DNA of 64,000 nt from Larimichthys crocea (GCF_000972845.2 NC_040018.1:14481157-14545156); one strand, 5' to 3'; counted from the stretch's first letter, positions 12,713-26,260 are shown. Notes: generated from the letters alone by a model not told the origin. Numbers and translations are program-made.

Positions 12713-14162
12713 CTAAAAGAGAAAACAAACACGCACAGGCTTAAAACTACTATCAGCTTTCAGTGGTGGATGTATTTACTTCAGTCTTTGTTGAAAAAAT
12801 AACAATCTTATAGTCAGCTGGTTATTTTAGCCCCATGAACTACATTTTCAAGTTGTTTCTATTTACATATTGAAATCTACATTTAACTTAAAGATAAACC
12901 ATAAAAACTAGATTGCTGTTGTCATTTATTTTGAGCCAGAACTCAGACCTTCTCAGCTCAGCACATCATCCTGTCACAAATATCTATTTGACCCCTACAA
13001 CCTCAAAAAACAGGTTAAGAGGCTAATTAAGAGCTTGGTCTAATTAGTGTAATCGGCCGCAGAGCAGTAGAGCCGGGATCATGTGAGCGAGTACAACTCA
13101 GAACAATGTGCAGTAGTTGGCTTGAAAACCCGCCTTACGTGCCTCCCTTTGAATCCCCTTTACAAGCTGAGGATTGACACAGTGACCCTGATTTTTGATT
13201 GACAAAACTAACACGTGTGCCAAGTTCAGAACAATTTAAAATGATCTCCCTTTAGTGTAAATATTTGGAAAAAAGAACAATTTATAAATGTAATATAACA
13301 TGAATAAAGACTATTTCTCTGGCTACAATTCACAGCATTCACATGGCACAACAGACCCAGTTCTGCTATTTCCTTTGTTCACTGACATTAAATCTCTGCA
13401 GCTACACTGGCTCTGGCCTCTTTTACACTAACTACAGACTCAAGGCAAATTTGGATGCTTCTGACTTTCTTTGTGAAAACCTCTGAATTTGTTTTATTCA
13501 TTTTAATTGACCCAGTCATCAATTGGTGAGTGCTTTTGCATTACTCAGAGGAAGAAACAGACAATTATGACGGAGCAGAGAATCAAACTCTTGCAGCTTA
13601 AACACTTTGTATCTTGAGGTTGTACTAAAGTCCGTATTTTATGCAGAGTTCAGTAGGAGACTTTGTGAGAAATTCAGACATCGACAAAATCATTTACAGC
13701 TCACATGAAGTGCACCTGAGCAATTGGCAGGTAGATGAGAGGGAAAATCAGAATCAAAACCAGAGCGTAATCTCCTCTGAGCCTCTGAAGTCACATGCCA
13801 TGTTAGTAGTAGTCAAGTAGATCATGAACTCAAATGTCCAATTGACAAAACACACTAAAGGGTTACACACAGGGTGGAATAGCATGTTATAAATCAGTAG
13901 CTCTAGAGCTTATTGTTATTTATGTCATTATGGCTCTCACCATACATTCTTTGCAAATTCTCTATGGAAACAAGTTGATTTTTTTTTTGTTTCCTGCAGC
14001 TGCAGATCTGCTCACATTCCTCAACTCCTCCTCAAAACGTCTAAAACTGTATTCTCTCTAAAAAGGCAACAACTTTATCTGATCAAAAGTGTGTATGTGA
14101 TTTTTTTATTATCTAGATTTATCTTTGATGCTTTGATAGTGAACTTCTGATGAGAAACTCAC
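12713..14162. other. tcf12 intron (1.45 kb)
   Basis: Bounded by GTGAGT at 14162 and TTTTAG at 12713. Positions 13021-13100 contain two closely spaced homeodomain-type TAATTA cores and look more complex than the surroundings. No coding sequence was seen. Confidence 0.7.
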
Positions 14163-14224
14163 CTGACAGCCTGATGCTCCGGGATCCCTCCCATAGCCAA
14201 TAAATGAAGCCCTCTCTGATTTAC
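14163..14224 (-). CDS. tcf12: tcf12 coding exon 5
   Basis: This 62-nt exon has a TTATAG acceptor and a consensus GTGAGT donor. It completes a glycine codon begun in the previous exon and then reads KSERASFIGYGRDPGASGCQ. From memory the human counterpart is [22 protein letters not shown], so the SER core, the Y-x-RD spacing and the final GCQ are conserved while one codon is missing. It ends in phase 0. The exon sits between a 20.3-kb intron and a 1.45-kb intron. It belongs to the low-complexity linker downstream of activation domain 1. No function specific to this exon is known to me. Confidence 0.93.
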
Positions 14225-17200
14225 CTATAAAAACACAGAACAGTAATAACAGTCGTTATCTTTTATAAGCACACAATGGGATTAACGCCAAACAATATAT
14301 TGTATTCAGATTGTTTTGTTCTACAGTGAAGTGTTTGATGCAAGATGAACACTTAATTTGCTTTTATATAATATATAATGTTCTTCATTGTTTAATTTGT
14401 ATGTAATTGGGTCTTTATCATTTATTGTTTTGCCATTTTAATAGAAAAAGTTATGATAAAGATTAAAGTCTGTAACATTATGCAGTGTAATTCCTCACAT
14501 TAATACTTAAAAAGCTACAGTACAAGTTCCCTTTCCTCACACCTCACCGGCAGTTTGGTGATTGAAACCACCAATCGGATGGTCTCAAACGTTTGATCTT
14601 TAGAGGTCTACAAACATGCTGGATGGTGCTCCAGGTGTATCGCCATGGACTTTATGATAAGTTATGAAATGTAATAATAATCAATATAGAAATTCATTTT
14701 GTCATCTTCAAGTAAACAAATGTCTTTTTAGGCAACAATTCACATTTTTTATGTTATGCTACAATATGTAATAACAAGCAATAACATGTAAACATATATG
14801 GAAATGCACAAATCTTTAGAAAAGGAAAATGTGAAATAGTAGTTCCTTCCAAGGGATGAGAGGCAGGAGTGTTTTCAGTATACTACTAACATTAGCAATC
14901 TCAGAGGTTGTTCCTTTTACTAAGCAGCTCAGTTTTGTTTGTTTTCTTTCACTTTTGTCCATCACATACTTTGATATTATCAGATACAGGCCAGAAGCAA
15001 AAGAGGGAAAGAAGAACAGAGGGATGGATGATTGACTGAGTGATATTTATATGATGTATTTCACTGTCTTGCAGTAAACTGTTGAGCGTACGTGAGCTTT
15101 TAAAACAGTCATACCGAGTTAAGTCAGGTTTCCATCTCATAGAAACAGGACTCCCTCAGGTCTTGTAACAGTGTACTAAATGTACTAAACTATTTGACAG
15201 ACATACAGTCATTTAGACAAGTGGGACCTTTGTAGTTTCGCTTCCTGTTGCCAAAAGCCAAAACAAGCATGTCAAAAAGTTTGCAGTATGCAAACCATGT
15301 TCTCAGTGAATAAATTACTGATTATCTAATTTGCAGGGAGTCCTTCCATCAAGTGTCACATTTGGTGTGCACACCTCAAAGAAAGGCTCCCAGGCAGCCA
15401 TCAGGGGAAAAATAAAACTTACAGCACACAACACACATGAATCATACACATCACAATATCCAAACTCAGCAGTTTTACTCCCCTGCAAAAACAAACAAAC
15501 AAACAAATGAGAGCTCCTGGGGGAGAATGATGAATAACTTTAACAGCGTCGTACATTATTTTTGTCAGACTTCCAAATATTACAAGCACAGACACAAGCG
15601 TTGGAACTAAATTCTGTTTACTCTGGGGAAAAGGTAAATATTTTTTTGTGAGTTAAAAACTTGCATAGCCCGGATCTTTTGTTACACAATGACTGATCTG
15701 AACATTGCTTTCACGAGCGCAGGTGAACAGAAGCACATCTAAGAGAATTCACTTGTGCTTATCTGAGCAGTCCTGCAGGAGACAGTTGTTCTGCATCTGT
15801 GCAGACTGTCTCCAGAGACTGAGGACGCTAAGGAAAGATGGTTTAACTGGCAAAGCTGCTTCTCTTTCTAACAATAATGCCATACAGTTCTGAGCCATCG
15901 CTCTTGCAAAAGGAAATCGGATTAAGTTGTCGGTTACCACCAACGTCCTCTATCATGGCAGGATGATGAAACATTTCCTTTGACAGAGAATTTTAATTTC
16001 TTTATTCTCTCTCTAATATCTAAAGGCGGTTTAGTTAAATTCAAACATCTCCTGGGGAAAAGGTCTGATCAAGTGCAAGAGTTAAATATTTACTGGCAGC
16101 ATGTGTTTCGTCAGACACACATAAACACACACACACACACACTGTGTCTCATGTGAATAATTGATGGTCACTGTTGTAGTTTCAGGACCCACCTGAGCAG
16201 ACAGATGTGTTTGTCAAAACAAAGTCTCAGTCCACACTGTGACACAGAAGAGAAGTAAAGACACACATTAACCCCGAAAACTGTGGAGTCTGGCAAAAAG
16301 ATCTACTGAGACGTTCTGGATCTGGTGCTCAATCAGCAACGTAGCCTAAACCAAGAAATCACTGAGCAAAATACCGTGCATAAATATTTACTGCATTCGT
16401 AAGCAGTGAAACATTGCCACTTTTCCTGCCAAAGAGTCCACAAGGACACTAGTTCTTTCAAAAGGTAAATGTTTGTATAAAAGGAGTGAGAAATTGTAGT
16501 TTCTCATACCATTAAGCTGCAGCCGTTATATCTGCTTTTTTTTTAAAAAGCACTCCATTTCACAAAAACACATTTGACGATATTACATATGACAGTTGTC
16601 TGCAATGATTGATGCCGTTTCTTTTCCTCCTTTTATCAACAATGCATCGGTTGAACTTGCTTCTCCTGTAAACACTGCACTGAGTGTATCACAGCATCAG
16701 AGTGCAAATTGATGCAATGTCCAAGCTTTGATTCAGTCTATAAACTAGGTTACACGTCCTTCCTTCTCTGTCTCCCACCCTGCATAAATCTACGCATGAA
16801 CACTATTACACTCTGTAATAGAGTTGAAATGTAATAAAATCAGATTTTTCTTCTTTAAAGTACTGACTGAACCATGTTCTTCTACAGGGAATTGTTCTGG
16901 ATTTGCTAAAGCCGAGAAAGCTCACAGCACTGTCTTTTAAAATTTGACAGACAGAATTGGTTCAGGCAGAAATACATAACATTTTAAAATGATACTTGTA
17001 AAGAGCAGTAGTTGAAGTTACTTTTGTTCATTCAGTGTCCTTAACACCACTGTATTACGATGTTTTGAAAGTAGCTGTCATGATACATGATAAAGCCTTT
17101 TTTTAACCACTGAATCCCAATAAAAACGATGATCCTGGACTGTTTGATGCATCAAGTTTATAACTGATCTCATTTTTAGTGCATTTACTTTGAAATGTAG

Positions 17201-18959
17201 TCATTTATGATCTTGATTTTCTGTAGAGAAACAATAAACAAGTTTCATAACATGTGTACAAGAACAAAGTATCCAATCGCAGGACAACGACCGAAATATT
17301 TCTGAGATATTGCATTTAATTAAAGCACCTGTATGACCACTAGACATGGCAGCGCCCCATTCAGAAGCTGTTGCCTCCCCCACCTCCCATGACTTGAATC
17401 AACCAGGAATGAGAGAATGATGCAGCAGGGCTCAGGAGATCTGTCACGTGGCGGCATACTTGGGGGTTAATTTCAGTACCATGTCCAGAAGTCATAGATG
17501 AGCAGGTCTCTTAGTTTGTGCAGATGCAGCAGCTCTGAATACTTTATCTGATCATGTATCTCATTAGACAGAGCAGTGACATGTAGATGGCTTCTTCCTG
17601 TGAAGGTCCTGCTGGATTCAACCAGTACTGTAGGTATTTTTCCTCGTCATCCCTTGTGTTGTGTGCAACAGAGACACGCATTAAATCCCGCTGTAGCCAA
17701 TGAAGCAACAAGCCGAGAACAACCCCTGCTTTAAAAAGACTTTGTATTCACAGTTTGCGACTGCGTGGCAGAGTTGCTATTGAAATTTCAGGAGAATGCA
17801 TATTTATGATGCCGAAGTAAAGTAGAACAAAGTGATATATCAAGTGGAACATATTGCTGGGTTGGCCAGTTCTAAAGCCAGGAGCCTAAATTAGCTGAAT
17901 AAAATATACCCTTATCATGCACTGACACAATCTCCTGTCTGATGCACATATACTGTAACTCGTAGTGAGGAAAACAGGCCACTGTATAATCTATATTTTC
18001 TAATAGATAAAAACAAACAAACTGTAAAATCTAAAGTTACCTGATTTAAGTATTTAGGTGTGAAACACTAGCTTATAAATCAAAGATGGTTCCTACTGCG
18101 AGGGATGAATAAAAGCTGAATTGATTAATTTCATGTTACAGGTTTGTTGTTACTAATGCTTTGTTTTCCCTCCTCTAAGCAGGCGTGTGTGAGCGCAGCC
18201 TCACAACAAGATTATTGTTATTATGATTTTTTTTTCTCGAGTAGGCCTATTTGTTCTGAGCAGGGCTGGGCAGGACTAAGCATGTTTTTTTCCGTTTTGT
18301 GTCACAGGCCTACTAATGAGTCTAAAGTGAAGTGATCGATAGGAAGCAAAAGTCATTAAAACAGTAAAGATGCAAAACGTACAAAATGCCGAAAGCAACA
18401 TGAGTAAAGTGGCTTAATTACAGCAATCACCATCAATAACATAAATATAGGGCTAGGTATGCAGACTGCCATCACACAGTATATCCCCTATGCGATGAAA
18501 AATCAATCTCATGAGGGAGGAGAATCCATCAATTCTGATTAAAATATTCAGTGAAGCTGCTTATTAGCATATCACCGAGATGTGTGAAGGTGTAACATGA
18601 TTGTGAAGCATTTCAACGCCAAAGAATAAACAAAATATGTCCCAGCAGACAGAATAATACGGGAAAAAATAAAATGGAAGATTCCAGTATTTCCACAGAT
18701 AAACAGACAAAAACACTTTTCTGGAAAAAGCAAATGTTATACTACCAATTAAAAGTCTACAAAGTTAAATCCCAAAACTCTGTACAAACCTGTTTAGAAT
18801 TATGAAGAGTGAATACATACCCTATGTTTAAGCATTTTATCCTGAGTCAATACATCACAATAGCACTTTTGGCAGCAAAATATGTCTTCTGGTCTTCTTG
18901 GCTACATATGTGTTGTGTCTTAATCAAGTGCGTTAATTTTAGTCATGTTCATGTTCAGT

Positions 18960-19390
18960 GTTTTATGTTTCAAGCACTTCCTGTTTTATTTTGTACTCAC
19001 CTTTTCCCTCTCGTTTCAGACGCTGACTTCCTCCCTTTGTGTGATTTTCCCGCCTTTGTAATTGTTTGCCCCGCCCCTGATTGGTTTCACCTGTTTTCTA
19101 TCACCTCATGTATAAATAGTCCTTGTCTCCCCTTGTCTTTGTCAGTTCGTCTTGTTCCGTTCCTAGAAGTGTACGTCAAGCCTGACCAGCCTGTGTTCAA
19201 GTATTCTCATGTTTAGATGGAAGTTTGAGTTATTATTTTGATCCTCCTTGAGAGCACCTTTTGTTTGTTTTTTGGATCCTCCAAGTCGTGCTTTTAAATC
19301 CACCAGAACTGTCTCTGAGGATGTGATAATGTCATCTTTGCACATTCTAATACAAGCATTACGGTATTTTAGTTACAGTATTTACAGTTA
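18960..19390. mobile_element. Dispersed repeat relic, possibly LTR-type
   Basis: The stretch has the composition and phrases (C/T-rich, CCCCGCCCCTGATTGG, TTTCACCTG, ATAAATAGTCC, then TTTGTCAGTTCGTC) that I associate with a family of fish retrotransposon LTRs or related repeats. A TATA-like ATAAATA sits at about 19113. I see no clear terminal inverted dinucleotide pair or target duplication, so the boundaries and class are uncertain. Confidence 0.4.
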
Positions 19391-22300
19391 TCTGCGATAT
19401 CTGTGAACAGCCTGTGTGAAGTCAATCCGCAGATTTTAAAGGTTTTCATATACAAGTTGCAAAGCGCCTCCATTGTTGACGAGGTCATGGTTTGGTTAGG
19501 ACAGAAATCATAATTTCAATCTGAGGTAGTTTGTAGTAGGGTATCTTTGATTATTAGCCTGTATCTGGCAAAAGATTTGGCTATCGTCTGATGCCACTAC
19601 AGCGCCATCACAGCATGTAGCAGGGATGGTGACATCTGAGTGATGAGCTGTGCCCAGTTTATGCTAAATATAGCACTTTGTATTGAACTTCAGCTATTGT
19701 TTAGCCAGACCCAAGAAGCTCACTCTCTCATTGGTTTTACCAAACTCCAGCCTGCTGCCATGTGCCTTATCATCAGGGGGGTCTTTGTACGCCTTCTGAC
19801 ATACAGCCCGAAGTGTTGTACTGATATCTTATCCTTCAACCTCTTTCATTGCAGCCAAGGAAGTGGATATTTCTGCCAGGCACCTTTTGGTTCTTGGTCT
19901 CCCTGCCAGGTTACCGTCCTAGACACTCACTCCTACTGCTTGCTGTCTCAGAGAGACTTCTACAGATTGAACTGAACTGTTTGTTTTCACGTTTTTCTTT
20001 ACACATACCTTCACCTGCACCAAATTGCATTTTACACGCATTTTATACCACACTAGTGTAAAACACGTCGTGTCTTATACTCGTGTGGTCTGACAGTAGA
20101 CCAGTGATGACCGTGAGAGCGACACTTTGTGACATCAACAACACTATGCAACCCAAACACCCCACACATCACTTCACCAAGCACCTCAACAGCACCAGTA
20201 CACCTGTTTCACAATTTCAATAATTACATGTTCACGTGTGAGCAATAGTTTTTTACCATAAAGCATCCTCTTACTTTGTTAAGTCATTTCAATGAGAGCC
20301 ACATATGTTTGACATGCTACTAGTTAATATGTGAAAGAGGCTGTATGCTTCATTAGATAACCAAAGACCTTTGGGAGTCTATTGGCCAGTGTAAAAACAT
20401 CATAATATTTAACTGCATTGGCCATACGATTCAATTAAAGTAAGTAATTTGTAGAAACAAATGTTGATTTAAAGTAACCAGAAAATCTAACCTGTGTTTA
20501 TAAATTGAAAGCTGAAATCAGAATTTCAGTCCAGTCCCTCAGCTATCTACATGCTGAGCTAGTGAAGTGAATAAACAACATTAGGCGCTGAAATCCCACC
20601 GAAGGAAAAGCTGGATGGCCATTCATAGCGTCCTTTATTGATCACAGGACTGCAGTACAGAGCAGCATGGCACTGTGTCGAGCCCCTTACTTACTGATAA
20701 TGTGAGAGGTAGTGACCTAAGCATCTCCAGGGATCAATTCAGAACCCGCGCCACAAAAACAGCCAATTAGTGAGCGTGCTTCACTGCCTCTCAGATGCAT
20801 TCCAAGGGCCTCTTTTTTCCATCAAGAAAACGAGTCCATTTTCCTTTCTCTAAGGAAAGCCAAGACCATGAAAACAAACACATAATACAGGATGAGGAAA
20901 TGTTGTTAATGTAGAAACCAAATGAACTTATCACACGCCAGCTCCCTTGTTTTTTTTCTCTGAGCACACATGTTTGCTGTTGGTGTCTGCGCTCATGTTG
21001 CCATGTGATGACTTCAAATTAACAGAATTTATTAATATCGGACCACTATCAGGATATTCATGGAGATTTTTATGGACTTTTTACAACCTCTACTGAAAGC
21101 TGCAAGACCTAAATACTGCTATAGAGTTTTTTGTTGTTCCTATGTTGATTTCCATGAAAAGCAGTGCAATACAAGATTACCTGATGATGATGATAATAAT
21201 ATGGCACTCTATCCTGTATAAAGTCTTATTTCTGGCTACTCTGAATGCCTTAGTATGAAAGTTATACAGGCTCCATGGTTACTAATACATTCCTCTGGCA
21301 ACAAAAGACGGCACAAGTACAAGTCAGATGTACACACTCACTTTTTCCCCCATACTTTTTAAAATGCCTCTTTGTTTGCGTACATCCATCCTATCAAAGC
21401 TGTTTGATGCTCCCACCAAGTTCTGTTTGACAGTAAATAAACGCTGGCTGGGTTAGAGGTTAGGTCAGCGTGGATAAGGAAACATGGAGCTGGGAGGTAG
21501 TGTACCAGTGTATCAGTTTCCTCCCTAGCCGGAGACAATGTCTAAAGCCCAGCATCAGGAACAACAGTAGGACGGAAAAGAAACACAACAGAGCCACAAA
21601 GCACTAAGGAAACATGTCTCCTTTGCTCTGAGCTCAACATCAATATCTGCGCACAGCCTTGTCAGCAGTGACATTATTCAAAACAGCAAGAGCAAATGTT
21701 AATGAGTTCTTATTTGCATATTTATTTTTTTCTTTGTTGAAATGTCACTGATTATTACGTACTATGATGATAAATGCATCTGCTCATGCAGCCTGATATG
21801 TAATTAGCCATTAGGTGGAATGAATAGATCAATTAAAGGAGAGGGACTGGGATTAAGAGGAATCAAACCAGGAGGAATGCAGGAATGAGTAACAAAATAA
21901 CACATTAGTCTTGAGGGGGAAAAGGCTTACCACCATTGCTTTTTGATTAGGCTAGAAATCTGGAAAGGGTTACTAATCAAGAAAAGGTGTTTTAATTCTC
22001 AGCTAGATCAAAGATATCCCTAGTTTTACTGCGCACATTCTTGAGCCCTGAAGTATGACTTTGGAAATCAGGAGATGCTGCCCTTCGCACAAGCAACAAC
22101 AGTTTATTTTCTCCTAAAATCCATCTCTGTATGAGATGTGGATTTCCTGATTGTATTTATCCCCTCCCGGGATAATCAGGTGCCATGGCTCGGTCTATTT
22201 GAATTTTCTCTAACTCAGTAAAAAGGAAAAAGGGGGGAGGTGTAAAGGGGAAAATGTTTTCGCTTGGCCTTTGCCTTTTTCCAAGCCCAACTATTCTCCT

Positions 22301-23920
22301 GCCAGTGCTTGTTATTCACGAATGAGGAAAAAAATGCATTACTGCAGACCAGATGGGAACATTCCACATGACCAAACCAATCAATCACCTTGGTGGGACG
22401 CAGGTGTGACACAGCCGTGCAGCAACACACCATTTCACAGTCTATCAGGCACAAACACATGGTCACCAATCAATGGCACCCCGAGGACCCATGAGGAGGG
22501 GTGCTTCTCCGCAGCCCCACTGGTTCATGGCTGATGACTTCATAATCACACATCCATTCTCTCAGAGGAGAAAGGCGATGAGCTCCCTAATAACGTCTCC
22601 CACCAAGTGAACACCAACACTGTAATAGATGCTGCTTTGGTAAGGACACTAAGATGCTCCCCCTCCTGCATCACATTTTCACATGCGAGCTCACCCACCA
22701 TCGCCTGTGTCAGCTCAAGAGAGAGAGAGAGAGAGAGAGGGGGCTGTCCAGAGAAACAAGAGCACATTTAACAAGCTGAAGAAATGTCCCCCAGTTGGAT
22801 ATTAGAATCAAGTCAGTGTGTAACATCAAAGCGTGTGTCCATGTTCAGCATTAGACGCAAAACAACTGTTGAACAGCGAAACAACAGAGAGCCGAGGTGA
22901 AGGACAAGGAAGGATACACACATGGGTTAGGAATGCTGATCCAGCTCCAAGCACTGTGGGCATATTCCCTTACCCAGAAAACCCCTGCAAACCCTAAGCA
23001 GTCTACAGTTTAAGAACACAAGCCTGCACTAAATAAAACATCAAAACAGCCTGAAGGGGATGAATCTTTTGATGAATGTTCTCTGTGGGAGATGGCTTTG
23101 TATGTGAGCAAACACTGTAGCGGCCATTTAAAAGAGTTTTGTTGATTTTAAGTTGACAAAAAAAAAAAAAGTACCGTCCCTCCCCCATATTCCTGGCAGT
23201 AAAGAAAAAGACTCACAGAGCCATGCCTCTCTCTACACTTCCCACACCTCACAGTCTCAGGGCTGTGCCAGAGCAGGACAGAACGTCAGGCGGGAGGTGG
23301 GAGTAAAGGCGAAACAAATGTTTGCATTTGGGTAACCAATCACAATCCACTACAGTCCATCAAGAAGCGAGTGTAACATTATCTAGTGTTTTGTTTGCCA
23401 GCATGGACACAGGACGCCTGGGCAAGCAGTTGTGACTGTGGAAAAAATGGAGGCGGGAGTTGGGATTGGTGGGCATGAGATTTAACTAGTAACTGCAGGA
23501 CATGTTTTCTGTGGCTCATCTCAACAAGGACGCAACCTTTGATGTATTTAATTTTTATTTTTTTTAGATTTGTTGCTTCAGGTTAAGGAAACTTCAGACT
23601 GAGACGGAGATTGATGTCGAGGAATCAGGGGGTCAATTTCATGCATTCTCCACGTTGTACTACAGGGTTTAGTCTGTTTCAACAAACAGAAAGAAAGAAG
23701 GGTTACAATGAATTCATCCATCTTTGTCATCTGTGCCCAAGCTGGGTTCATACAACAATCCTGCTGGGCGGACCAAAATTAGTTCTGAAGTTGATCCACT
23801 TTTTGATACACGCAAGCAGACCACCACTTCATGCATACTTAAGCTCTGACACAGACAAATCTCACATCTCCATGAATGTGAACTTGTGAGGCTCTTGTTA
23901 GTCTAAACGTCCTACATATA

Positions 23921-24211
23921 CAGTGGTCCCTCGTTTATTGCGGGGGATACGTTCTAAAAATAACCCGCAATAAACGAAATCCGCGAAGTAAGTTTTACAA
24001 TTATTATACATGTTTTAAGGCCGTAAAACCCCTAACCACACACTTTTATACACCTTTTTACACACATTTTGTACAGTACTCCCTTAAACAGGACGCAGAA
24101 TACATGTGCGTTCATACTGTACAGTATGCTGTAAAAAAAAGCATGCAAAATTACACAAAAAAAATCCGCAAGACCGCGAAAAGTGAACCGCGATATAGCG
24201 AGGGACGACTG
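23921..24211. mobile_element. Tigger/pogo-type (TcMar) non-autonomous DNA transposon
   Basis: The left end CAGTGGTCCCTCGTTTAT and the inverse of the right end, CAGTCGTCCCTCGCTATA, are about 24-bp imperfect terminal inverted repeats, and both sit directly inside a TA target duplication (23919-23920 and 24212-24213). CAGTGGTCCCTCG is the signature of Tigger-like MITEs. The element is 291 bp with no coding capacity. Internal GCGGATTTC-type repeats continue the palindromic character. Confidence 0.9.
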
Positions 24212-24442
24212 TATGTATATATACTGTATATTTTGTGCCTCCTTCTTGGTAAATTTAATATATTCATTTATACCTATATAGAGCCATTTGTAATTCACTT
24301 ATACTAAACTCCAGGGACTCCTTAATTTAGCTCTGAGGTTTAAAGTTGGACTTCTAACACATCATTGTCTCTATTTCCAAAGTAAATGAATATAATTTAG
24401 TAACATTATCCTCCCAGACATACTTTTTTTTGTGTGTGTGTG

Positions 24443-24626
24443 GGGCTTTTTTCAAGCTTTTTCAATAGAGACAGCTGAAGAGTGACAGGAATGTGGGGAG
24501 AGAGAGATGGGGAATGACATGTGGGAAAGAGCCACAGGTCGGATTCAAACCCTGGGCTGCCGCAGCAAGGACTCACCCTTCGTACATGGGGCGGTTGCTC
24601 TACCAACTGAACTAAATGACACCCCA
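24443..24626 (-). mobile_element. tRNA-derived SINE, minus orientation
   Basis: Read on the minus strand it starts near 24626 with a tRNA-like head. The A box TAGTTCAGTTGG lies at 24614-24603 and the B box GGTTTGAATCC at 24551-24541, an RNA polymerase III internal promoter layout. The body then runs to a purine-poor tail near 24443. The phrase GGGGAATGACATGTGG on the plus strand is typical of this abundant fish SINE. It is not a functional tRNA gene, because the cloverleaf is degraded and the 3' body is unrelated. Confidence 0.8.
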
Positions 24627-24635
24627 ACATGCATG

Positions 24636-24915
24636 AGGGGCGGCAGTAGCTCAGTCCATTGGGACTTGGCTGGGGAACCGGAGGGTGGCTGGTTCAAGTC
24701 CCACATGGACCAAATATGGAAGGTGGACTGGTAGCTGGAGAGGTGCCAGTTGCCGGGGTGCCCTTGAGCAAGGCACCGATCCCCCCAACTGCTCACTGGG
24801 CGCTTCTCAGGGAGGCTGCCCATCACTCCACCATCTCTCTCCAAAACTGCATGTCTATGCCTTGTACACCATGTGTGTGTATCTGGGTTAAAATGCATGT
24901 AAATAAATAGAGTGT
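24636..24915 (+). mobile_element. tRNA-derived SINE with V-SINE-like core
   Basis: The tRNA-like head has its A box TAGCTCAGTCC at 24647-24657 and its B box GGTTCAAGTCC at 24691-24701. A central segment with GCCCTTGAGCAAGGCACC (about 24761-24778) resembles the conserved core of V-SINE superfamily elements. The 3' part ends in AAATAAATAGAG near 24900-24913. It lies head to head with the minus-strand SINE only about 10 bp away. Confidence 0.82.
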
Positions 24916-25959
24916 TAAAAGAATTTCCCTGTTCGTAAGATTTATAAAGTATTTCTTCTTCTTTCTTTTTTTCATCTATATTGTATATGGTGGCATGATT
25001 TTTGCAAAAGACACAAAACTCTTTTATCTACAAAAATGAATGAATACCTGAAGTACAGGATAATAAATAAGACTAATAATAAATAAAGTTTAACTATATA
25101 ACATCTTTTAAGAGCATACTATACCTTAGACTACGGTATAGATGTGTGCTATGGATGTGTACAGTAACACGTCATGTCAGATTAGACTATGGACACAGAG
25201 CTATTTATTGGTATAAATTCAAAACAAGTGTAGCTCAGTTTTAATGCTTTCAAGACAACATCTGTACATAAATTCTAGAAGTACTAAAGTCAGTGCCAAC
25301 ACTGTATAACACATCAACAATACATTTGTTATGTACAGAGATCATGTGAAAACTGTGTCCAGGCATCAAATTAGTTAAGAGTTACACATTCCCTGGCATG
25401 GTTTGTGTTTACAGAGAATATTCGAGACAAAACATTTAAGACTTAATGACCACTGGCTTTTTTGGCATATATTGAAACTACACAGTGACAAGATATTTAA
25501 TGCTGTCGGCATTGGCAGAGCCGAGCACTGAAGTCAGCAGACTTTAATTGTCCCACTAACAGTAATTCTTCTGAATGAATCATTTCCCTTTTAGCTTTGC
25601 GCTTGTATTAAATAATCTCTAACATTCTTCTTGGCATCAGCTGCAGGCAGCATGAGGCGAGGGAAATGAGAGAAGGGGGGAGGGGAGAAAGAAAGGAAGA
25701 GAGTGGAAAAGGCCAACAAGCACAAAGGGTCTTAGCAACAGAATTTGGATTTATCAGAATTTATTTTAACCACTTTCCCAAAATGTGTATTTTCAGCAAA
25801 AAATAAAGTTTTTAGGGAAGACTCTTTTCGTTGTGCAAACATTTGCTCATCTGTGCAATTATGCACAAGCCAATCAACACACATTACAAACATTCTCTGA
25901 TATAAAATGCAGCAAACAAGCTACATGGAGACACCTTTCCACTGACTGTAAATAAAACC

Positions 25960-26260
25960 TAGAGACTTGTTATGCCGTCATACCTTGGCCATGCCCAAGC
26001 TCTTATTTTATTCACTTTGGGGAGACAGCCCTCCAGGCCTACAGAGACTACAGCTGATCCCCTGCAGCTGGGCAGCCTTGCCAGTCGCATGCTGGGGGCC
26101 AGGGCCCAACGAAGGCACGGCCGGGGCTGGGCAGGGCCGTGATGGGCTGTGAGAAACACAGGGGCGGGGAGGGCTGGGAACTGTGGGGAGAGGTGGGCGG
26201 CATGGGGATGGAGAAAAGGGATTTGTGCCCTTTCAGCCCGTCTTCAGCTCTTCATGCTCC
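25960..26260. other. GC-rich intronic block
   Basis: Contains GGGGGCCAGGGCCC, GGCACGGCCGGGGCTGGG and GGGGCGGGGAGG (an Sp1/KLF-type site at about 26161-26172). It is flanked by AT-rich sequence. No open frame of interest; possible regulatory island. Confidence 0.35.

Noticed and set aside
18809..19216. 135-codon plus-strand open frame
   Set aside because: It overlaps the LTR-like repeat block, has the hydrophobic F/C/L-rich character of T-rich sequence, and shows no domain.
24443..24915. tRNA genes suggested by A and B boxes
   Set aside because: The heads are followed by SINE bodies and tails, the cloverleaf stems are not maintained, and an anticodon cannot be assigned; they are SINEs. The same holds for 26835-27039.
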